This document shows, in pieces, positions 9,498 through 17,000 of a DNA stretch of 48,148 nucleotides. Position numbers and translations under genes: made by a program. Under the pieces are notes generated by a model. It made no database searches. It had not been told where the DNA came from and worked only from the letters and a program-made list of their open reading frames with translations. How positions within the stretch are numbered: position 1 is the stretch's first letter; every line of letters begins with the position of its first letter. The stretch is from a virus: positions 1 through 48,148 of IMG/VR virus record IMGVR_UViG_3300035034_000210, one strand, 5' to 3'.

Positions 9498-10403
9498 TTA
9501 ACCCAGTGGTGGTTCTTGCGGAGTTATCTTCCACGGATCAACAGTTTTTACTTTGGTTAATGTAAATTCTGCTCCGGTGCCGGCAGCACTATTAGTAGTA
9601 TGATATACGTCAGTATAAGTTCCAGCAGCTGGGTGATAAGAATATGCATGTACAGTACTCTGTCTCGAAACTGTTAATATTGCTCCAGTATCTGCATCTA
9701 CTGTTTCTACCTTTAAAATAATATCATTTGCGGATGTACCATTTTTATAACACGGATCATTTATAAGAATTCTATCTCCGATTACAAAATTGGTACCACC
9801 TTGGGTAACAATAGCGTTCCATGCTGCTCCGAATGTAACTGGAAAATCTCTAAGATACTGCTTATATGCTACTACAGTATTATATAACTCTGCTGGAAGG
9901 TCTTCCGACAGTTTATGATCGTATGCAGCTAAAGAGATATTTCTTGTGTGGATCCTGTCTTGCCAAGTGACGTAAGGCTGTTTCCAAGGAAACGGCTTTT
10001 GAAAAGTTTGAGACTGTTTATTATATACAATTCCAGTTACTTCGTATGTGTGGTCAGGCATTGCAGGATCATCTCTAACATACGGAGTTTCGCATCCAGG
10101 AATATCTTCAGAAATATTAGGATATAAATCCTCATTAATTCCTTTGTCAATTAATGAACAAATTAATGGATTTGTATTACAATCTACTTCTATTGCGTAC
10201 ATTTCATCATTGGTATCATTAAATGTTTCGTACTGCTGTTCATCAATAATACTTCCGGTAAGTTTATTTGTAGACGAATCTATTATCAAATACTGTTTTG
10301 CAGGACCTTGATATGTTACAGTGCCTGTTTTTTTTAATTCAGCAGTCTGATAATATTGATCATCAGCTATATTATATGTAAATTCTTTACTTATATTTTG
10401 CAT
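9498..10403 (-). CDS. Tail-assembly-chaperone-like protein A1, with extra beta module (301 aa)
   Basis: It is a paralog of the 216-aa protein at 11918-12568. Both begin with a TxxFTYNIADxxY segment, continue with TGTYTGP/TVTYQGP and a vDSxTN strand, and reach a C-terminal helix pair ending YKQYLRDFPVTFG (YRQALRDLPTTFG in A2). That ending resembles the Phage_tail_APC tail-assembly-chaperone family (sDxxxxxDxPxxxxxxWxxYRqxLRdlP). A1 differs by about 80 extra residues after TFG (GGTNFVIGDRILIND...). These look like the GxGYxxGD module found in neighbouring fibres, before both proteins end in W-K-x-x-P-Q-x-P. I infer a fibre-assembly or adhesin-partner role. Confidence 0.6.
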   Translation of the reverse strand: MQNISKEFTYNIADDQYYQTAELKKTGTVTYQGPAKQYLIIDSSTNKLTGSIIDEQQYETFNDTNDEMYAIEVDCNTNPLICSLIDKGINEDLYPNISEDIPGCETPYVRDDPAMPDHTYEVTGIVYNKQSQTFQKPFPWKQPYVTWQDRIHTRNISLAAYDHKLSEDLPAELYNTVVAYKQYLRDFPVTFGAAWNAIVTQGGTNFVIGDRILINDPCYKNGTSANDIILKVETVDADTGAILTVSRQSTVHAYSYHPAAGTYTDVYHTTNSAAGTGAEFTLTKVKTVDPWKITPQEPPLG

Positions 10404-10418
10404 AATTTTTACCTTGTA

Positions 10419-11171
10419 TTAATAATAGACTACGTACACTAAGCCGCCGCCACCTGGGCCGCCGCAGCAACACGTGCCGCCGTGGTTCTGCGCACTGTGT
10501 CCGCCGCCACCTGGAAAGTTACCGAATGCAATACTACCGCCTGAGGCAAAACATCCGCTACCGCCCATTTTCATGCCGCCGCCAGTCATCGGAGCATTTG
10601 CTGCTAATTGGTATCCTACATTGAAACAATATTGTGTCGGGGCAGCCGTCCCTTGTGTTCCACCTATACCAAAATCTATATTTGTAGATCGGCCACCGCA
10701 ACAGAAACACTGTGAACAACATCCGTAACAGCCTTGGAAATAATTACATCTTGTTTCAATACTGGGTAACTGACCGCCACATACTTTAGATTCCCAAGTT
10801 GATTGCCCGCCACCGCCTGTTGAACAGACAAAACTGCAACATCCACACTGGCCACCACTGGCAGCAATACAACAGCCTGAGCTTGCTGCACATATTCTTA
10901 TCTGTTGTCCTGCTGATACGGTACAGCCTTTTACAGCATATCCGCCGCTGCCTGCGCCGCCGCCTTGCATACAGCAACATCCGCCGCCGCCGCTACCGCC
11001 GCCGCTCCAGATTTCAAATACTGCATAGGTTACACCAGCAGGTACTGTCCATAGACAGCAACTGCCGTTGTTCGAAACGCTATCAATACTGGTATTCCAC
11101 ACACTAAAATCTTTTGGTGCTGCGCCAGTTGGAGATTCGTAACCAGGTAATAAGTCTCTTAAATTTGGCAT
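10419..11171 (-). CDS. Gly/Cys-rich protein B1, candidate adhesin (250 aa)
   Basis: It is extremely rich in glycine and cysteine: about 26 Cys in 250 residues, many as CC or CCC. After an N-terminal MPNLRDLLPG lead come CCLWTVPAGVTYAVFEIWSG, then GGGSGGGGCCC, RICAASSGCC and several CxxCC clusters, then a Gly-rich tail ending in a GGPGGGGLVYVVYY-type strand. The B2 and B3 proteins share this plan. Gly-rich runs recall the polyglycine sandwich of T-even gp38 adhesins, but the Cys runs do not. It overlaps the B2 stop by one base (TAATG). There is no signal peptide. A receptor-binding or disulfide-stabilised tip role is inferred. Confidence 0.75.
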   Translation of the reverse strand: MPNLRDLLPGYESPTGAAPKDFSVWNTSIDSVSNNGSCCLWTVPAGVTYAVFEIWSGGGSGGGGCCCMQGGGAGSGGYAVKGCTVSAGQQIRICAASSGCCIAASGGQCGCCSFVCSTGGGGQSTWESKVCGGQLPSIETRCNYFQGCYGCCSQCFCCGGRSTNIDFGIGGTQGTAAPTQYCFNVGYQLAANAPMTGGGMKMGGSGCFASGGSIAFGNFPGGGGHSAQNHGGTCCCGGPGGGGLVYVVYY

Positions 11172-11914
11172 TATGTTTCTGCTCCATAGTATATATTAAC
11201 AAGGCCGCCGGCACCTGGTCCGCCCCAACACTGCACGCCGCCGTGAACAACAGCACTGCCGCCGCCGCCACCTGGCCAATGTGCTTCACCGTTCATAGTA
11301 ACGCCGCTGCCGGCCGTACACCACGTTGTCGATCCTCTCAGGCCTCCCGGAGTAAACGGAGCACTTGCTGCATAACTCCAGGCGCCGTCGTAACAAGATG
11401 GGTGACTTTTAACCGAACCTGTTGTTCCGCATATTCCGAAATTTCCAACAAACGATCCGCAATTACGATTGGGACAATTCATACAACCGTTGCCGACCGT
11501 GCACTGAGTAACACCAGGTGCGCCGCCTGAAGCACAGATCTCGTTGCTGCTGTTGGATACTCTAACAATGTAGCTAGCAAAACCAGTCTGGCCACAGCAT
11601 TGTGTGCAACATCCGGTTGAACCGGCTGCACAAATTCTAAATTGTTCTCCTGGAGTTGCTGTTACAAATTTCCTCGAATAAGATCCAGCGCCGCCTCCGA
11701 CTCCTTGTTGGCAACAGCATCCTCCTGCGCCCGCGCCTCCGCCGCCCCACATTTCTACGCCTAGCCATTTCACTCCAGTGGGCACTGTCCACAAACAACA
11801 CTGTCCTCCGTTAAGTGCATTGACTTTACCAGTATTAAAAACAGTTAGTGTATCGAAATTAATGGGGACGTCACCGCCGGTAATAATTTCTAAAAGATCT
11901 CTTAATCCTGCCAT
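11171..11914 (-). CDS. Gly/Cys-rich protein B2, candidate adhesin (247 aa)
   Basis: It is the second of three tandem paralogs, with about 19 Cys. The same landmarks occur in the same order: an N-terminal MAGLRDLLE lead, CCLWTVPTGVKWLGVEMWGG, a Gly run followed by GCCCQQG, FRICAAGSTGCCTQCCG, and a final GGPGAGGLVNIYYG. The variable middle (residues ~110-200) differs strongly from B1, as expected for a part under receptor-driven change. Its start lies 4 bases below the stop of A2, so the two are probably translationally coupled. The function is inferred from composition and context. Confidence 0.75.
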   Translation of the reverse strand: MAGLRDLLEIITGGDVPINFDTLTVFNTGKVNALNGGQCCLWTVPTGVKWLGVEMWGGGGAGAGGCCCQQGVGGGAGSYSRKFVTATPGEQFRICAAGSTGCCTQCCGQTGFASYIVRVSNSSNEICASGGAPGVTQCTVGNGCMNCPNRNCGSFVGNFGICGTTGSVKSHPSCYDGAWSYAASAPFTPGGLRGSTTWCTAGSGVTMNGEAHWPGGGGGSAVVHGGVQCWGGPGAGGLVNIYYGAET

Positions 11915-11917
11915 GGT

Positions 11918-12568
11918 TTACTCCGGTGATTGTGGATAATTTACTTTCCACGCTTCTGTCTCGTTTTCTGTTCCGTACCCAAATGTAGTAGGTAAATCTC
12001 GTAGTGCTTGTCTATAAGCAATCCACGGTTGTTTGACACTGTCAGGCATATCTGGTGATATCTTGCCGTCGCTTGCTGTTAATATATTATTTCTAAATGC
12101 TATTACATTATCCCAGGTTAGCGGAGCAGCAATGAATTCTCCCAGGTCCCAAGTGTTTGTAGATACATCATAAGTTAAATTTTCTCTATGATATGTTTGG
12201 CTCAGAGTTGCTGTAGAATTAACAGTAAATACTGTACCATCAGGCAATATTTCGTCTACAGTAGATACATCATTGTATGTTACACAATCTTCTTTTAGCA
12301 TTGCTATAATTGTTGGATTATCATCTGCTGTAACTTCTACTTTAATTGTTCCAGATGGAGTTGGAACATCAGCGCCATCTTCATGTGTGGTCAATGGTGC
12401 AAACGCTAACTGTAATATGTTAGTAACACTGTCTACGAATACCCAAACTCTATCTGGTCCAGTATAAGTTCCTGTTGCTGACCTACTTTGAGTTGACGTA
12501 CTAGCATATATACTGTCAGCAATATCGTATGTAAAGCTTGTTGTTTGTGTTGTGATTGGTGTTGGCAT
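11918..12568 (-). CDS. Tail-assembly-chaperone-like protein A2 (216 aa)
   Basis: This is the shorter paralog of the 301-aa A1 protein, lacking the ~80-residue beta insertion. The C-terminal part (FRNNILTASDGKISPDMPDS, then WIAYRQALRDLPTTFG) fits the Phage_tail_APC-type motif with the R-x-x-L-x-x-sD, D-x-P and YRQxLRDLP landmarks. The N-terminal half is beta-rich (TSFTYDIADSIYASTST; TGTYTGPDRVWVFVDS). It sits between B3 and B2 with gaps of 11 and 3 bases, so it is tightly linked to the Gly/Cys-rich genes. I infer that it helps fold or attach those proteins. It could instead be a structural adaptor. Confidence 0.65.
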   Translation of the reverse strand: MPTPITTQTTSFTYDIADSIYASTSTQSRSATGTYTGPDRVWVFVDSVTNILQLAFAPLTTHEDGADVPTPSGTIKVEVTADDNPTIIAMLKEDCVTYNDVSTVDEILPDGTVFTVNSTATLSQTYHRENLTYDVSTNTWDLGEFIAAPLTWDNVIAFRNNILTASDGKISPDMPDSVKQPWIAYRQALRDLPTTFGYGTENETEAWKVNYPQSPE

Positions 12569-12579
12569 ATTTTATTCCT

Positions 12580-13323
12580 TTATGAGTAACTAACTTTAAC
12601 TAGGCCGCCTGCGCCGTGCTGTCCAGTACAGTAGCCGCCACTGCAGGCTGTTCCTGGTGTACCAGCGCCTCCCGGAAAACTAGGACAGCTAGACATTCTA
12701 TTGGCGCCACCTTGAGCAGGAGCGCTAGCACACCAGTCTGAAGTTTTTCTGTCGCTGCCCCATCCGCCTGCTACAAACATATAATTATGATTAGCGCAAT
12801 ACTGGCTTTGTATAGCTGTAGTTCCAGTTCCTGCTATCACAACGTCACCTAGTCCGCAACTAGAATATAATGCATGACAACAGATATAACCGGTGTTCAT
12901 GCTGCCTCGTGTAAAATCACTACAGCCTCCATTGCCGCCTGGGGCGCAGCCTATTGTAGATCCTGCTGATATTACATATGACGGAAATGCTTGAACCCCT
13001 GTTCCACAACAACAACCTTCACATCCTGAGCCAGCGCCGCAAATTGTAAATTGTTGGCCTGCGGTTGTATCTACAGTTATTGTTGCGTAAGATCCGTTAG
13101 TTGGCATTGTTCCGGCCCTTTCGCAACATCTTGCTCCTTGGCCGTCGGCACCAGCGCCCCACATTTCAAAAGTAGCCTTCTTTGTTCCAGCAGGCACAGT
13201 CCACAATAGACAACAGCCACCGTTTTGTGAGTTTGCAGCCGTGTTTTGAACATAAAATATTCTGTTAGGGACACTAACTTCCGCTGCGCTGAGATCTGAC
13301 ATAAGTGTGCGTAAACTTGGCAT
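12580..13323 (-). CDS. Gly/Cys-rich protein B3, candidate adhesin (247 aa)
   Basis: It is the most diverged of the three paralogs, with about 19 Cys. It keeps MPSLRTLMSDL at the N-terminus, CCLLWTVPAGTKKATFEMWG, RCCERAG where B1 and B2 have CCC, FTICGAGSGCEGCCCG, and a final GQHGAGGLVKVSYS. The Gly runs are shorter than in B1. It is the first Gly/Cys gene in the transcription order and starts one base after the stop of the 108-aa gene. A receptor-binding or virion-tip role is inferred, not shown. Confidence 0.75.
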   Translation of the reverse strand: MPSLRTLMSDLSAAEVSVPNRIFYVQNTAANSQNGGCCLLWTVPAGTKKATFEMWGAGADGQGARCCERAGTMPTNGSYATITVDTTAGQQFTICGAGSGCEGCCCGTGVQAFPSYVISAGSTIGCAPGGNGGCSDFTRGSMNTGYICCHALYSSCGLGDVVIAGTGTTAIQSQYCANHNYMFVAGGWGSDRKTSDWCASAPAQGGANRMSSCPSFPGGAGTPGTACSGGYCTGQHGAGGLVKVSYS

Positions 13324-13324
13324 A

Positions 13325-13651
13325 TTAGCTTCCTGAAATTACCCATCCATAAGTTGCACCACTGTACACTAGTACAGGCGCTGCATTGCTGATGTCTATT
13401 GTTAAATTGCTTGCATCGCCTTGGATGTTCGCGCCGTTCCTAGCTACAGTAATTGCACTTGTTCCTGCATTACCGCCTACGTCAACTATCTGTACTGTGT
13501 CTCCTACAAGAGCACTAGTATTGATTGGTAGCGTAATAGTGATTCCGCCCGCAGTACATAGTACTCTGTCATTTACAACAGCTTGATAACTAACAGCAGT
13601 TGTAATGGTAGCAGTTGCATAGCTTAATGTTGTTGTGATGTATCTTCCCAT
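13325..13651 (-). CDS. Small beta-structured fibre-type protein (108 aa)
   Basis: The body CTAGGITITLPINTSALVGD, then VQIVDVGGNAGTSAITVARN and IQGDASNLTI, ending YGWVIS, follows the common phage fibre pattern (tLP....G..v.i.D.gG.....itv..nG..I.G). Here it is a free-standing gene rather than a domain. An AAGGA ribosome site precedes the ATG 13649-13651. The gene leads into the Gly/Cys cassette with a one-base gap. I infer a structural subunit at a fibre or its tip. Confidence 0.6.
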   Translation of the reverse strand: MGRYITTTLSYATATITTAVSYQAVVNDRVLCTAGGITITLPINTSALVGDTVQIVDVGGNAGTSAITVARNGANIQGDASNLTIDISNAAPVLVYSGATYGWVISGS

Positions 13652-13675
13652 AACAGTCTGTTCCTTTGTTACTAG

Positions 13676-13682
13676 TATTTAT
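13676..13682 (-). promoter_or_regulatory. Late-promoter-like ATAAATACT before the 108-aa gene and Gly/Cys cassette
   Basis: The minus strand reads GCATAAATACTAGTAAC, about 25 bases upstream of the 108-aa start and overlapping the stop of the 105-aa gene. This is the most plausible promoter for the whole 9.5-13.6 kb cassette. The ATAAATACT form recurs at several other operon starts. Confidence 0.45.
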
Positions 13683-13996
13683 GCTGTTGTCTCAATTCCG
13701 AACGCTACAACACTTATGTTTGCTTGCGATGAACGAACAACTATTTTCTGATCTGCACCTAGTACTATACCTGTGCGCTCTAATATATTTTTTGGCAATA
13801 ATTCAGTTTCAAACTCAATATATTCACCAAGTGTGGGTGTGTCAAGATCTGCTATAGCAAGATTTATCACTGTGGGCTGAGTGCCCCTGTTTACAATATT
13901 TACACTTGCCACGGTATATGTTGCCGCGGGCGTACTGTAAACTGTTGTATTTGTGCCTGCTGCAAGATCTGATCCTGCTAGTCTACCTGTGGCCAT
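13679..13996 (-). CDS. Small beta-sandwich structural protein, paralog 1 (105 aa)
   Basis: It shares a layout with the 109-aa (24447-24776) and 123-aa (31292-31663) proteins: strands around VASVNIVNRG, an acidic central stretch, then LPKNILERTGIVLGADQKIV and a final VVAFGIE strand. The other two have PPNSSLRALSAGEKLIL / VISYVDIV and PPGETFTFDSERIVLEQGDK / TVSYLEV. The ATG is preceded by GGAGAACATATAAA. Each paralog sits beside large fibre genes, so I infer a connector or decoration subunit. Similarity was judged by eye and is weak. Confidence 0.6.
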   Translation of the reverse strand: MATGRLAGSDLAAGTNTTVYSTPAATYTVASVNIVNRGTQPTVINLAIADLDTPTLGEYIEFETELLPKNILERTGIVLGADQKIVVRSSQANISVVAFGIETTA

Positions 13997-14011
13997 TTTA
14001 TATGTTCTCCA

Positions 14012-17000
14012 TTATTGTTGTAAAAAGTAATTTAATGCTACTGGTGAACCACTAATTCCACCTGTATAATTCACTTTCTGTAATATATTTATCTGATCAC
14101 CTGTTGTTGTTGTTATTTCCTGTCCGCTAATTAATATTGAACCAGCTGTAATACTGTTAACATTAAGTTCGCCAGCACCACCGCCTATTTGACTAGCAAT
14201 ATAAGTTTTAATAGCCTTTTGTGTTGGAACAATATTGTCACTGTTAGCAGTAAATGTTCCGTCTACACTAAATTCAGTAATAGTTGCTCCTGTACCACCT
14301 AATTCAACTGCACCTAGTGACAGTTCGTTTAGACCACTAATATTAAATGCATCAGCATTTAGTGTAGCAACACCAGTAGATTGTTCAACGTTAAACAATC
14401 CACCAACTCTAAAGTTACCGTCTTGGTCGGTGGTTGTGTAGAATATACGGCCGCCGCCGCCGACTACTGTTTCTTTTGTTGCATCTACTGGATTAACAGG
14501 AATTCCTGGATAATTAGTATCAGCAAAGTTACCTGTGCCAATATCCAAGAAATCATGTCCTGTTAGACGTACTTGTGAATATCTAATGCGCAATTCAATA
14601 GTGCTATTATGCTCAACTGCATCTGTAATACTAATTTCTGGACTTATTTGTAATTGCGCCGAATATGGTCCAGCGCCTACTAGGTCTCGTGTATTTACTA
14701 ATTTAAAGTATTGTCCAGGAATTTCATCAAATTCAATATTTGATCCTACTTTTGGTATGCTACTTAAATTACTTACCCTAACTAATGTTCCGGGCTGATA
14801 CAAATCAGCAAAACCGTCTCCAGTTAGTTCTGCACTAGCTGTAACAAATCCTGTTCCTCGAGTAGTCCAAGTCGGCTGTGCCAATACACCGTCGCCTATT
14901 CTAACCTCATGCGGAACATCAACAGTATTATTAGGATCTACTAACGTCATTGTAGGGGCACTATTATATCCAGTGCCCGGATCGTATATTGTAATTAATA
15001 GAATTTGTCCATCAGTAACCTGCGCTCTTCCTTTAGCAGTGTCAGCATACAATCCTGATACAGGAGCAGTAAATATTACTCTAGGCTCAATACTATAATT
15101 TGTAGTGTCGTTTAGTGTAGCTTCAATTGCTGTTCCGGGAACAATGTGATCCCATCCTGCACTATCATCGCTAAACTTTTTAACTGTCGCAATTTTAGTG
15201 CCATTATTGTAAGTGTCAATATATGCATACTGACCTGCGCCGCGACCAGTAACTATATAGATAGCCATTCCTACATATTGGCTACTTAATCGCTGATCTG
15301 TATTTGACAGAGTAATTTGTGTAGTTGTGCCGCCTTGAGCAACATTTTCAGAACTGATATATCCTGTGCCGCCTTTGTTATCTGCAGGGTTAGTTAATCT
15401 AACTTCGTATACGCCGCCGTTAACTACATTAGTTGAAGCAATAGCTGCGCCGAACCCTTCACCGGTAACTGTCCACTGTGTAGCGTCGCCAATAGTAGCA
15501 ATATCAAATGTTAAATCGGCTGCGCCGCCGCTGCCTAGTAAACTATCTGCAATTGTAATAGTATCAGCTACTAGATGTCCACTGCCGCCCTTGTTAATAA
15601 TCACAGTTGTAGATCCAGATTCGTCAACAATGATATCAAATTCTTGTCCGATGCCGCTGCCTGTTGAAGAGCCAACTATGCCGTAATATGTTCCCTGTGT
15701 TCTGTTACTATCAGTCGCACTTTGATTTTCAATAGTAAGTAGCGCATCAGTTGCCGCAGTGTAGTTTACTCCAGCATTAGTATATTCAAACGTTAAAATT
15801 TCATTACCGTCTGTAAACACTCGATTAACAATTGCATCAAAGAATTGGTTGTTCACTGTTCCTGTAATCGGTATTTCTGTTACGTCAACTCCTTCTGCAA
15901 CTGTACCAAACGTACCATATGATGAGTTACCATTAGTAGCACGTATCTTGCCGCCGTTCTCTGATAGATAACCAATATGTCCATAGTATGAGAATACACT
16001 TACAAGTTCAGCTCTGCCTAAGTTAGTTACCCAAAATCCAATTCCGTCACTAACTAGCTGTGTAAAATCGTTTGCAACAATTGAGTCATTGCCGCCGTCG
16101 TGCAGGTCGCCATCAACCTTACATCCAACACAGCCTGTGCCAAATGTAGTTACATTTTGTACATATGGAGATTTATTAATAATCCATGCTGCAATGTGTG
16201 CTGGTCCCCAGCCTGGGTCAAGACTTACAAATGCGCCAGCACTTGGACGCTTTGTTCCGTATATATTATCAATTCCTAGTGTTCCTGTTAATCCTGCAAC
16301 AGTACAGTTTCTCAATCCTGTGCCGTTGCGCACATAGAACATATCTTCTTGTAAAGAACCTCCTACTGCATTTACATAATAACGGCCTGCTAGTAGTGAT
16401 TTATAATTACCAGTGTAAATTAAGTCATGCTTGATTGCATCAATATAAGCATTAACATCTCTAGAAGATGCTGCTTCATTGTAATTATATGCAGGGTAAG
16501 TGTCGGCAATATAAGCTGCAACTTCTGCTACTAAGAATGCTCTGTTTGCTTCAATTGCCTCAACTGCATATGTATAGTCAGTTGTAGTATTAGGAGTGTT
16601 TGTTCCGTATGTTACAGGAACTGTTGAGTCTCCGCTTGCTCCGTTAACACCCCAGTCGATGTAATCGTATATTTGTTGTACTAGTTCAGTCGCAAATGTT
16701 CCTGCGCCTACACTGCCTGCCGGAGCAGTTGTAACTTGACTTAGAGCATTTCCTGTTGTTTTAGTAACACTACCATTAGTAACAATGTTGCTCATAATAG
16801 TTTGCAATCTTGATAGTGCATCTAAACTATACGGAGTATCTGCACTGTCAACTATTACACCAGCTGGTGTAATACGTGTTGAACGTAATTCGTCGCCTAC
16901 TACTGCGGTGTTTTCAGGAACAACGATTGGCAATACTTCTGCAAACTCACCTGTTTTAACAAAGATAGTGCTTTGTGGCTTTCTTTCTACTGGAATACTT

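Noticed and set aside
10474-11530. Several open frames on both strands over B1 and B2
   Set aside because: These frames are kept open by the GC-rich GGC/TGC codons of the Gly/Cys genes. They have poor starts and Arg/Gln-rich nonsense composition.
9498-13323. Diversity-generating retroelement acting on the Gly/Cys genes
   Set aside because: There is no reverse transcriptase in the window and no template/variable repeat pair with A-specific changes.
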